Program-made: the position numbers and the translations under genes
Assembly: GCA_029266525.1 (NCBI GenBank)
Contig: JAQSWQ010000043.1
Location: 1-37,161 of the forward strand
DNA length: 37,161 bases
Source of the DNA: Microvirga sp.
Lineage (GTDB): Bacteria > Pseudomonadota > Alphaproteobacteria > Rhizobiales > Beijerinckiaceae
Direction: 5' to 3'
The notes under the pieces: model-generated
Told to the model about the DNA's origin: nothing
Seen by the model: only the letters and a program-made list of their open reading frames with translations
Databases searched by the model: none
Shown here: piece after piece, positions 6,422 through 14,373 of the stretch
Numbering within the stretch: position 1 is the stretch's first letter
Layout: each line of letters starts with the position of its first letter

Positions 6422-7765
6422 ATGCCGCAGACTTTCGACCTCCTCCTGAAGGGCGGCACGGTCGTGAACCATGACGGGCGCGGCCTGCGCGACGTCGGCA
6501 TCGCGGGCGGGCGCATCGCGGCGATCGGCGATCTCGCACAAGCCTCGGCGGGCCGTGTGCTCGACTGCACCGGGTTGCACATCCTTCCGGGCGTCATCGA
6601 CACGCAGGTGCATTTCCGCGAGCCCGGGCTCGAGCACAAGGAAGACCTCGAATCGGGCTCGCGCGCCGCGGCGATGGGCGGCGTCACGGCGGTGTTCGAG
6701 ATGCCGAACACCGACCCGCAGACCACTACGCCGGAAGCGCTCGAGGACAAGGTTCGGCGCGGGCGCCACCGCATGCATTGCGACTTCGCCTTCTGGGTCG
6801 GGGGGACGCATGAGAACGCAAAACATGTGGGCGAGCTCGAGCGCCTGCCGGCCGCAGCCGGCATCAAGGTGTTCATGGGCTCCTCGACCGGCTCGCTGCT
6901 GGTCGAGGACGACGAAGGCGTCGCCGAGATCCTGAGGCGCACGCGCCGCCGCTCGGCCTTCCACTCCGAGGACGAGGCGCTGCTGCGCGAGCGCCGTCCC
7001 TTGCGGGTGGAAGGCGATCCGCGCTCGCATCCGGTTTGGCGCTCGCCCGAGGTGGCACTGACCTGCACGCAGCGGCTCGTGCGCATCGCGCGCAAGACCG
7101 GCGCGCGCATCCACGTGCTGCACGTCACCACGGCCGAGGAAATGCAGTTCCTGCGCGACCACAAGGACGTGGCCTCGGTCGAGGTCACGCCGAACCACCT
7201 CACTCTCGCCGCCCCGGATTGCTACGAGCGCCTCGGCGCCTTCGTGCAGATGAACCCGCCGGTGCGCGAGGACCATCACCGCGAGGCGGTCTGGCGCGGC
7301 GTCGCGCAGGGCATCGCCGACGTCCTCGGCTCCGACCACGCGCCCCACACCCGTGAGGAAAAGGCCAAGATCTATCCGAACACGCCCTCCGGCATGACCG
7401 GCGTGCAGACGCTCGTTCCGCTGATGCTCGACCACGTCAATGCCGGCCGGCTTACGCTCGAGCGCTTCGTCGACATGACGAGCGCCGGGCCGAAGCGCCT
7501 GTTCGGCATCGCCCGCAAAGGCCGGATCGCAGCCGGCTACGACGCCGACTTCACCATCGTCGACATGAAGCGTCGCGAGACCATCACCGAGAAATGGATC
7601 GCCTCGAAATGCGGCTGGACGCCTTACGACGGCGTGACGGTGACCGGCTGGCCGGTCGGCACGCTGGTGCGCGGCAACCTCGTCATGTGGCAGGGCGAGC
7701 TCACCACGCCCTCGCGCGGCGAGGCGGTAGGGTTCGAGGAGGCTCTGCCGGACCGGCCGGGATGA
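6422..7765 (+). CDS. Dihydroorotase family amidohydrolase
   Basis: Dihydroorotase closes carbamoyl-aspartate to dihydroorotate in pyrimidine synthesis. The 447-residue protein has the amidohydrolase barrel layout: the metal motif region 'PGVIDTQVHFREPG' (about 56-69), the carbamylated Lys149 in 'GIKVFMGSSTG', His181, His231 or His234 in 'HVLHVTT', and Asp305 in 'GSDHAPH'. The first motif is normally H-x-H; here it is Gln62-Val-His64, a variant I recall in rhizobial dihydroorotases. Start at 6422 (MPQTFDLLL) has GGGAGG just upstream; an earlier in-frame start adds 28 unlikely residues. It stands alone without pyrB, so it could be a second dihydroorotase or a related hydantoinase/allantoinase. 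Confidence 0.82.
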   Translation: MPQTFDLLLKGGTVVNHDGRGLRDVGIAGGRIAAIGDLAQASAGRVLDCTGLHILPGVIDTQVHFREPGLEHKEDLESGSRAAAMGGVTAVFEMPNTDPQTTTPEALEDKVRRGRHRMHCDFAFWVGGTHENAKHVGELERLPAAAGIKVFMGSSTGSLLVEDDEGVAEILRRTRRRSAFHSEDEALLRERRPLRVEGDPRSHPVWRSPEVALTCTQRLVRIARKTGARIHVLHVTTAEEMQFLRDHKDVASVEVTPNHLTLAAPDCYERLGAFVQMNPPVREDHHREAVWRGVAQGIADVLGSDHAPHTREEKAKIYPNTPSGMTGVQTLVPLMLDHVNAGRLTLERFVDMTSAGPKRLFGIARKGRIAAGYDADFTIVDMKRRETITEKWIASKCGWTPYDGVTVTGWPVGTLVRGNLVMWQGELTTPSRGEAVGFEEALPDRPG

Positions 7766-7796
7766 CGGCGCAGCTGCGCGAGGCCTCGAGGCAGCC

Positions 7797-8450
7797 TCAG
7801 GTCGGCACGCCCTCGCGCTGCTTGATCATGCGGTAATAGGCCCACAGCACCTTCGCGGCGACGCCGCGCCACGGTCGCCATTGCTCGGCAATCGCGAGGA
7901 AGTCCTTCACCTTCGGCCGGGCGTCGAGCCCGTATGCGATGCGGACGGCCTCCTGGAGGGCGAGGTCGCCGGCCGGGAAGGCGTCCGGGTGACCGAGGCA
8001 GAAGAGGAGATAGATGTCCGCCGTCCAGGGGCCGATCCCGGTGACGGCCGTGAGAAGGCCATGCGCCTCGTCGGCCGCTATCGCGTGCAGGCGCTCGATC
8101 GGCAGCGAGCCGTCCTCGATCGCGGCGGCGATCGCGCGCAACGTCCGGATCTTGGCCGCCGAGAGCCCCGGCGCGCGCAGATCGTCGTCGCTTGCCGCGG
8201 CGATGTCGTGCGGCGCCATGCCCGGAAAGCGCGACTCGAGCCGCGCCCAGATCGCCCCGGCGCTCGCGGTCGAGAGCTGCTGCGAGACGATGATGCGCGC
8301 AAGGCCCGCAAAGCCCGGGTCGCGCTTGCGCAGCGGCGGCTGCGCGCCTTGCGCGATGAGCCGCTTCATGACCGGGTCGCGGCGCGCGAGAGCCCGCGCG
8401 CCCTGGCGCAGCACCGCTTCCGAGTTGAGGACCATCACCCTGGCCGCCAC
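7797..8450 (-). CDS. DNA-3-methyladenine glycosylase II (AlkA-type, HhH-GPD)
   Basis: Removes alkylated purines from DNA to begin base-excision repair. The 217-residue protein has the helix-hairpin-helix/GPD hallmark: 'LTAVTGIGPWTADIYLLF' at about 135-152, followed by 'AFPAGDLALQEAV', whose Asp is the catalytic residue of the family. An earlier 'IIVSQQLSTASA' is the usual first helical motif. The length matches the short AlkA form without the E. coli N-terminal domain. It starts with GTG at 8450, GGAG lying 8 bases upstream; an internal ATG five codons later is the alternative. It converges on dihydroorotase and diverges from gluQ. Confidence 0.87.
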   Translation of the reverse strand: MAARVMVLNSEAVLRQGARALARRDPVMKRLIAQGAQPPLRKRDPGFAGLARIIVSQQLSTASAGAIWARLESRFPGMAPHDIAAASDDDLRAPGLSAAKIRTLRAIAAAIEDGSLPIERLHAIAADEAHGLLTAVTGIGPWTADIYLLFCLGHPDAFPAGDLALQEAVRIAYGLDARPKVKDFLAIAEQWRPWRGVAAKVLWAYYRMIKQREGVPT

Positions 8451-8455
8451 GGCCC

Positions 8456-8474
8456 CGCTCCGCTAAGCGGAGCG
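8456..8474. repeat. Short palindrome between alkA-type gene and gluQ
   Basis: A 9-bp inverted repeat around a single central base (CGCTCCGCT / AGCGGAGCG). It covers the ribosome site of the glycosylase gene on the minus strand and lies 20 bases before the gluQ start on the plus strand. It could fold in either leader or serve as an operator for the divergent pair; function is unknown. Confidence 0.4.
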
Positions 8475-8494
8475 CGCATGGCCGAACCGCGCCC

Positions 8495-9370
8495 GTGACG
8501 CAACCCGTTTTCCGCTTCGCGCCGAGCCCGAACGGACGGCTCCATCTCGGCCATGCCTATTCGGCGCTGCTCAATGCCGAGCTCGCCAAGCGTGTCCGGG
8601 GCCGCTTCCTGTTGCGCATCGAGGACATCGACCTGACCCGATGCCGGCCTGAGCTCGAGGCCGGCATCTACGAGGATCTCGCCTGGCTCGGCCTTGCCTG
8701 GGAAGAGCCGGTGCGGCGGCAGTCCGAGCATTTCGGCGAGTATCGCGCCGCCGTGGAGCGTCTGAAGGCCCGCGAGCTGGTCTATCCATGCTTCTGCTCG
8801 CGCAAGGAGATCGCGACCGCGGTCGCGGCGCGGGCAGCCGCGGCGGGAGCGGCCCCGCCGCGCGATCCCGACGGCGCGCCGCTGTATCCCGGCACTTGCC
8901 GTTTGCTCGCGCCGGCGGAGGTCGGGCGACGCCTCGCGGCCGGGGAGTCGCACGCCTGGCGGCTCGATGTCGCCAAGGCGGCCCGAGCGGTGACGCCGCC
9001 GCTAGGCTATGCCCGCTTCGCCCCGGACGGCTCCGAAGCATTCGTCGCGGCGCGCCCGGAGCGTTGGGGCGACGCGATCGTCGCGCGCAAGGAGATCCCG
9101 ACGAGCTACCACCTCGCGGTCGTCCTCGACGACGCGCTGCAGGGCGTGACCCATGTCGTACGCGGCCAGGACCTCGAAGCCGCGACGGACCTGCACGTCG
9201 TCCTGCAGAATCTCTTCGATCTGCCGACCCCGCGCTATCACCACCACGCGCTCATCCGCGACGAGGCCGGCGGCAAGCTCTCGAAGATCCTCTTCTCCGA
9301 GCCGCTCGCCGATCTGCGGGCGCGAGGGGTCACGGCCGAGGAGGTCAGGAAGAGGCTGGGATTCGGCTGA
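8495..9370 (+). CDS. gluQ: Glutamyl-Q tRNA(Asp) synthetase
   Basis: GluQ-type enzymes activate glutamate without tRNA and attach it to queuosine in the anticodon of tRNA-Asp. The 291-residue protein is the truncated GluRS form without an anticodon-binding domain. Visible are 'FAPSPNGRLHLGHAYSAL' (HIGH-type motif), the zinc-site pieces CFC at about 98-100 and 'YPGTC', and 'KLSKI' (KMSKS-type). The start is GTG at 8495. A six-codon open frame (ATG at 8479, MAEPRP) ends on the TGA that overlaps this GTG, so translation may be coupled to it. It converges on the M23 peptidase gene with a 9-base gap. Confidence 0.9.
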   Translation: MTQPVFRFAPSPNGRLHLGHAYSALLNAELAKRVRGRFLLRIEDIDLTRCRPELEAGIYEDLAWLGLAWEEPVRRQSEHFGEYRAAVERLKARELVYPCFCSRKEIATAVAARAAAAGAAPPRDPDGAPLYPGTCRLLAPAEVGRRLAAGESHAWRLDVAKAARAVTPPLGYARFAPDGSEAFVAARPERWGDAIVARKEIPTSYHLAVVLDDALQGVTHVVRGQDLEAATDLHVVLQNLFDLPTPRYHHHALIRDEAGGKLSKILFSEPLADLRARGVTAEEVRKRLGFG

Positions 9371-9379
9371 GACGCGCCT

Positions 9380-11416
9380 TTAGCGCGCCGCCGCCTCCGA
9401 CAGCCGGGTCGAGGCGGCGCCGGCGCGCTGCATCAAAGCCTCGACCTGCTCGCGCTGGCGCTTGAACTCGGCGAGCGCCCGGCCGTCGAGCTCCCGGCCG
9501 CGCGGCACGCGGATCTTCATCGGATCGACGAAGCGGCCGTTGACCACGATCTCGTAGTGTAGGTGCGGCCCGGTCGAGAGCCCGGTCGATCCGACATAGC
9601 CGATCACCTGGCCCTGGCGCACGCGCGCGCCCGGCGCGATGCCCCGGCCGAAGCGCGAGAGGTGGCTGTAGGCCGTGACGTAGCCGTTGGTGTGCTGGAC
9701 CTCGATGCGGCGGCCATAGCCCGAGTCCCACTCGGATTTCAGCACCGTGCCGTTGCCGGCCGCCATGATCGGCGTGCCGATGCGGCTCGCCCAATCCACG
9801 CCGGTGTGCATCTTGGTGTAGCCGAGGATCGGATGGCGCCGGTAGCCGAAGCCGGAGCGCAGCTCGCCCTCGGTCATGGGCTTGCGCATCAGGAACTTCT
9901 TCAGAGAGCGCCCGGCGTCGTCGAAGAACTCGACCGAGCCGTCGTCGCCCTGGTAGCGATAGACGCGGCGGACCTCGCCGCCGACGTTGAGCGATGCATA
10001 GAGGAGCTCGGGACGCTCCGCCTCCTCGTCCTGCGCGAAGAAGATCTCGAAGCTGTCGCCGTTCGACACGCGGCGCTGGAAATCGAGGTCATAGCCGAAG
10101 ATGCGCACGAGCTCCTCGACGGTCTGGCGCGGCAGCTCGTGCTTCATCGCGGTCTCGTAGAGGCTCTCGTAGAGGCGCACGCCGCCCTCTTCCTCGCCCT
10201 CGTCCTCGGTCTCGCGCGGCCCGCCCGCGGCCTTCTGGGTGTCGTCGGTCGGGATCGTCACCGAGACGAAGCCGCTGCGGTCGTTGACGGCCGCGATCCC
10301 CTCGATGCCGCGCTCGCCGAACAGGATGACGCGCAGGATCTGCCGGCGGTCGCCGGCGCGGGGCCCGGGACCGATGAGAAGGCGCATGCGCTGGCCTTCG
10401 ACGAGCGCTCCGGTGCGCGCCCGTCCGCCGAGCGCGGTGACGATGCCGGCGATCTGGGTCTCGGTCGCGCCGTTCGCCTTGAGCGCCGCTTCGAAGCTCT
10501 CGTTGCGCTTCAAGGCGACGTCCCGCTCCTCGAACATCGACTCGGTGAGGCGCGGCTCGATCTTCGGCAGGGTGGTGACGTTCTCCGGCACAACCCGGAC
10601 CTCGATCGAGTTGAAGGGCGAATCGATGGCTTTCGCGAAGCCGAGCGCCTCCGCCGGCAGGTCGGGCTGGCGCAGCGTGCGCGACAGGATGAGCTGCGCC
10701 GGAAGGGGCAGCGCCGGCCGCCGGCCGGCCTCGGCGGCGGCCCGCCGCTCCTCCTCGATCTGGGCCGCCACATCGTCGTCGCTGAGCCCGGGGCTGGTGC
10801 CCTCGATCGTGACCGACGCAAGGTCGCGCTTGACGACCGAAACCTCGGCATCGGCGACTTCGGGCTCGGCCGCGGCGGCGAGGCGCTCGCTCGTGTTCTC
10901 CTCGGCGAAGAGCCGCAAGGGGTTGAAGGCCGGGATGTCGGCGGCGTAGAGGCCGCTCGTCAGCGAGAGGTTCGTGGCGATCCGCACGAAGGGGCGGACC
11001 TTAATCATCTCGCGGTCGCCGGCGCGCAGCGTCATCGGGGCGCGGAAGGCCTGCTTTGCGACCGCGACCACCTCGGAACGGACGAGCTTGTCGCCCTTCT
11101 TCGCCGCCGCGGCCTTGTCCTCGCCGGGGCCGCCCCTCGTCGCGCTGAGCGCGACCTTCTCGGGCAGCTCGGCAAAGGTCGTCTCGCCCTGGACCGCGAC
11201 GTAGATCGCGCCGCCGATCAGCGCCGCTCCGGTGATCGCGGTGAGCACGCTCGCGCCGAGCCAGCGCAGGCTGACCCCGCGCCGATCGACGTCCTCGGCG
11301 CTGCCGAAGGCGTCGAGCGCCGGCTGATGGCCGAGCTCCGGCCCGAAGCGGCGCTCGGCCACGGCGATGCCCGGCCGGGTGCGCCCGCCGGAAAGGCTGA
11401 CGGCCTGCGTGTTCAT
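9380..11416 (-). CDS. M23 family murein peptidase with N-terminal membrane anchor
   Basis: M23 (LytM) peptidases cut peptide crosslinks of peptidoglycan in the periplasm. The 678-residue protein has one membrane helix near 52-75 (WLGASVLTAITGAALIGG), a long low-complexity Ala/Glu region, a middle part typical of alphaproteobacterial M23 proteins, and a complete C-terminal M23 domain. Zinc ligands His537, Asp541 and His620 lie in 'KMHTGVDWASRIG' and 'GPHLHYEI', with His618 as the usual second histidine. I start it at ATG 11416 (MNTQAVSLSGG). The frame stays open far upstream, only because the aminotransferase gene there is frameshifted. It is probably an envelope growth or division hydrolase. 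Confidence 0.88.
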   Translation of the reverse strand: MNTQAVSLSGGRTRPGIAVAERRFGPELGHQPALDAFGSAEDVDRRGVSLRWLGASVLTAITGAALIGGAIYVAVQGETTFAELPEKVALSATRGGPGEDKAAAAKKGDKLVRSEVVAVAKQAFRAPMTLRAGDREMIKVRPFVRIATNLSLTSGLYAADIPAFNPLRLFAEENTSERLAAAAEPEVADAEVSVVKRDLASVTIEGTSPGLSDDDVAAQIEEERRAAAEAGRRPALPLPAQLILSRTLRQPDLPAEALGFAKAIDSPFNSIEVRVVPENVTTLPKIEPRLTESMFEERDVALKRNESFEAALKANGATETQIAGIVTALGGRARTGALVEGQRMRLLIGPGPRAGDRRQILRVILFGERGIEGIAAVNDRSGFVSVTIPTDDTQKAAGGPRETEDEGEEEGGVRLYESLYETAMKHELPRQTVEELVRIFGYDLDFQRRVSNGDSFEIFFAQDEEAERPELLYASLNVGGEVRRVYRYQGDDGSVEFFDDAGRSLKKFLMRKPMTEGELRSGFGYRRHPILGYTKMHTGVDWASRIGTPIMAAGNGTVLKSEWDSGYGRRIEVQHTNGYVTAYSHLSRFGRGIAPGARVRQGQVIGYVGSTGLSTGPHLHYEIVVNGRFVDPMKIRVPRGRELDGRALAEFKRQREQVEALMQRAGAASTRLSEAAAR

Positions 11417-11756
11417 GCCTCGAGCACGGTGCGACGCGATTCTCTCTTCGAGGGAGGTTTTGCCCCAAACCCGCGGGACCATGCCCCCACAATGGGGCAG
11501 AATCAATGCAAGGCCGACGCTGGGGCGGGACCTGCGAAGCACGGTCTCTTGGGTCGCCCCGAGCGCGTCGCTCCTGGCCTTAGCCACTGCCTTCGCGGGG
11601 ACGAGTCGGGCATAGAGATCGAGCCGAGCCGCACGCGGCCTTATACCAGCCCCGGCGAAGCCCTCGATGCCGTCCCCGGCCCAGCGACTCCAAGCCTTCC
11701 CCTCGTCGCAACGGGGAGGGGAAACGCGCGATCTAACCGTCGCGAGTTCCTCTCGA
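11417..11756. other. Intergenic stretch with a hairpin at 11697-11723
   Basis: 340 bases between the aminotransferase stop and the M23 gene. The stem TTCCCCTC / GAGGGGAA (11697-11704 and 11716-11723) sits about 35 bases after the aminotransferase stop and may terminate or stabilise that transcript. The rest should contain the M23 promoter; no clear boxes are visible. A plus-strand open frame through here is antisense shadow. Confidence 0.45.
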
Positions 11757-12910
11757 TCAAGCCGCCTGTCGCACCACCCCCTTGAGCCGCTCCAGCGCTG
11801 CGTCGAGCGTCGCGTCGCGCTTCGCGAAGCAGAACCGCACGACGTTCCGCACCGCGCCTTCGGCGTAGAAGGCGCTGACCGGGATCGCGGCGACGCCGTG
11901 GTCGAGGACGAGGCGCTTGCAGAAGGCCACGTCGTCGCTCTCGCCCAAAGGCGCGATGTCGATGTTGAGGAAGTAGGTCGCCTGGCTCGGGATGACCTCG
12001 AGGCCGAGGGTGCGCAAGCCGGCCGTGAAGCGGTCGCGGCTTGTCGCGAAATCGACGCGCATCGCCTCGAAATAAGAATCCTCTTGCCAAGCCCGTAGGC
12101 GACGGCCGCCTGCAGGTTCGGCGGCGTCGTGAAGGTGATGAACTGGTGGGCCTTGGCGAGCACGCGCATGAGCGACGGCGCCGCGCAGACGAAGCCGACC
12201 TTCCACCCCGTGAGATTGAAGATCTTGCCCGCCGAGCCGATCTTTATGGTCCGCTCGCGCATGCCGGGAAGCGAGATCACCGGGGTGTGGCGGCGCCCGT
12301 CGAAGATGACGTGCTCCCAGACCTCGTCGCAGAGCGCGACCGCGTCGTGGCGGACGCAGAACTCGGCGAGCAGGCTCAGGTCCTGGTCGGCGAAGACCGT
12401 GGCGGTCGGGTTGAGCGGGTTGTTGAAGAGAGCGACCTTGGTCCTTGGGGAAAAGGCGCGCGCCAGCGCCTCCTCGGTGAGGCGAAAAGCGGGGGGCTGC
12501 AGCGTCACGAAACGCGGCACGCCGCCGGCCCGGCGCACCAGCGGAAGATAGGCGTCGTACATCGGCTCGAACAGCACGACCTCGTCGCCGGGCTCGACCA
12601 AGGCCATGAGCGCGCCGGCGATCGCCTCGGTCGCGCCGGAGGTGACCATGACCTCGCTCTCGGGATCGAGCACGAGGCCATGCCAGCGGCCATAATGGGC
12701 GGCGACGGCCTGGCGAAGCTCCAGCAGCCCCATCATCGGCGGGTACTGGTTCCAACCGTCGACCACCGCCTCGGCGGCCTTGCGGCGGACATCCTCGGGG
12801 CCGGGGTCGTCGGGGAAGCCCTGGCCGAGATTGACCGCGCCGGTCTCGCGCGCCAGCCGCGACATGACCTCGAAAACGCTCGTCTCGAGATTGGCGAAGA
12901 TCGGGTTCAT
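11757..12910 (-). pseudogene. Class I/II PLP aminotransferase, frameshifted
   Basis: A fold-type I aminotransferase resembling the YbdL/kynurenine-aminotransferase branch. The first 276 residues read from ATG 12910 (MNPIFANLETS): 'NLGQGFPDDPGPEDV', 'VTSGATEAIAGAL', 'ALCDEVWEH', and the PLP lysine Lys229 in 'KIGSAGKIFNLTGWKVG'. After 'PPNLQAAVAYGLGK' near 12083 the frame breaks. The remainder continues perfectly in the next frame as 'EDSYFEAMRVDF' through 'VRFCFAKRDATLD' to a stop at 11757. One missing G after the AAG codon explains it. Everything else is intact, about 384 residues when repaired, so either a very recent mutation or a sequencing error is likely. Substrate is unknown. Confidence 0.85.
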
Positions 12911-13117
12911 GGGCTCGCGTTAGCACGCCGGAAGGGCGCGATCACCCTGCCCCGGCAAGGAGAGGTTTCCCCGTGGGCCTGCGCCGAATTGAAGCGCGGC
13001 CGTTGAAGCGCCGCTGGCCAAGCATAGATCAGAACCAACCGGGCCGGCGGCTGGCGTCGAGGCCATTCGCCCCCTCGCGGCTTCCGCGGGCTGCCGGTCC
13101 GGCCCCAAAACTCCCGC

Positions 13118-13146
13118 GGCGGACGGTGAACCCGGCGGACGGTGAA
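13118..13146. repeat. Two-copy short tandem repeat
   Basis: GGCGGACGGTGAA occurs at 13118-13130 and again at 13134-13146, a 16-base period, in the gap between btuF and the aminotransferase gene. No function is evident; it could be a doubled operator or chance slippage. Confidence 0.5.
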
Positions 13147-13188
13147 ACAGCGTGCGACGCGCGGCACAGCGCGTTTCCCCGCGGGCTT

Positions 13189-14016
13189 TCAGCGCACCTT
13201 CGTCCGCACCTCCGCTGCGAGCGCGCGGATCGCGTGCGGGGTTGCGGGACCGCCGCAGATGGTCAGCCGGTCCGGCAGATAAAGCCGCCGCTCTGCCGGA
13301 ACGGCCTCGCGCAGCGCCGGATGCCATAGGAGCGCCGAGCCCTGGTCGATCGCCCCGCGGTCGCTCTCGGCCATCAAGAGGTAGTCGGGCGGGTCGGCGA
13401 CGAGGCGCTCGAGCGAGACCGTGCCGCCGCCGGCGAGCCCGAGCCGCTCGGTGTGCGGTACGAGCCCGATATGGCGCAGGAGCTCGTCCAGGATGCTCGT
13501 GTCTCCGGGGGTATAGCCGCGGCGCTGCAGCACCAGCACGGAGCGCCGTGCCGGCGCAGCGTCGCGAGCCTCGGCGAGCGCCCGGTCGATCCCGGCGATC
13601 AGCGCCTCGCCCCGCTCCTCGACGCCGAGCCGGCGGGACAGAGCCCGGATCTGCTCCCGGCCGTCGGCAAGCGTTCGCCACAGCCCGACCACCATCACCG
13701 CGAAGCCCTGGGCCCGCAGCATGTCGCGCCTGACATGCGATTCGAACGGGCCGGTCAGCACCAGATCCGCATCGGTGAGCAGCACCGATTCGCCGCGGCC
13801 GGAATTGCTCGGCAGCGCCTTGAGCCCCTCGGCAAGGAACGAAAGCTCGTCCGAGCCGATGGGCGAGACGGAGGCGATCCGCTCCGGCGCGACCAATGCC
13901 AGGAGGAGCTGGTCGGTGCATTTGTTGAGACTGACGATCCGGCGCGGCGGCTCGGCCGCCTCCACGGCCGCCGCGGCAAGAAGGGCGAGGAGCGCAAGGG
14001 CAGCACTTCGGACCAT
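13189..14016 (-). CDS. btuF: Periplasmic cobalamin-binding protein of ABC transporter (BtuF-like)
   Basis: Carries vitamin B12 or another corrinoid from the outer-membrane receptor to the BtuCD permease. The 275-residue product starts with a signal peptide (MVRSAALALLALLAAAAVEA, cleavage probably after AEA) and follows the helical-backbone binding-protein plan: 'PRRIVSLNKCTDQLLLALV' opens the first lobe, 'DADLVLTGPF' and a long helix join it to the second, and 'LYLPDRLTICGGPATPHAI' closes it. I chose ATG 14016 because it begins exactly at the signal peptide; the open frame upstream crosses the riboswitch on the opposite strand and is not credible. It is divergent from btuB and not itself behind the riboswitch. 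The corrinoid role is inferred from context. Confidence 0.85.
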   Translation of the reverse strand: MVRSAALALLALLAAAAVEAAEPPRRIVSLNKCTDQLLLALVAPERIASVSPIGSDELSFLAEGLKALPSNSGRGESVLLTDADLVLTGPFESHVRRDMLRAQGFAVMVVGLWRTLADGREQIRALSRRLGVEERGEALIAGIDRALAEARDAAPARRSVLVLQRRGYTPGDTSILDELLRHIGLVPHTERLGLAGGGTVSLERLVADPPDYLLMAESDRGAIDQGSALLWHPALREAVPAERRLYLPDRLTICGGPATPHAIRALAAEVRTKVR

Positions 14017-14133
14017 GACGGGCTTGATAGGCGCAACGGATCCCTGTGGCGACTCTGCCACGGTCCGCCGAGATGCGCTCCTCCTGCCGATTGGCAATTG
14101 CGGGCCGTGCCCGAACGCCGGTAGCCTCGTTGC

Positions 14134-14330
14134 CGACGTTGGTGCCCCGTGAAATCCGGGGTGAAACGGGAACCCGGTGCGAGCCGCAAGGCTCAAATCC
14201 GGGGCTGCCCCCGCAACTGTAAGCGGCGAGCGGCGATCCACTTCAAGCCACTGACTTCAGGGCTCAAGCCCTTGGTCGGGAAGGCGGATCTGCTGCCGTG
14301 ACCCGCGAGCCAGGAGACCGGCCAGCGTCG
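14134..14330 (+). promoter_or_regulatory. Cobalamin riboswitch
   Basis: A complete B12-sensing leader. Its ends pair as a 9-bp P1 stem (14134-14142 with 14322-14330, one G-U). Inside are 'GGTGCCCCG', 'GGGTGAAACGGGAA', the core 'GGGGCTGCCCCCGCAACTGT' and the B12 box 'GAGCCAGGAGACCGGCC' near 14307-14323. It lies 43 bases before btuB, with the strong btuB ribosome site just after it, so control by ribosome-site sequestration is plausible. Adenosylcobalamin binding should reduce expression of btuB and probably btuC and btuD. Confidence 0.95.
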
Positions 14331-14373
14331 TGGTCAATCCCCTAGTCCGCCGGTGGGGCGGAAGGAGGTCTCC

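Noticed and set aside
9563-11785. 740-residue plus-strand open frame opposite the M23 gene
   Set aside because: Antisense shadow; the real gene on the minus strand has full catalytic motifs.
9380-12910. Single 1176-residue open frame joining aminotransferase and M23 peptidase
   Set aside because: The aminotransferase half loses frame at about 12083, and the middle is junk translation until the peptidase start at 11416. It is a frameshift artefact, not a fusion enzyme.
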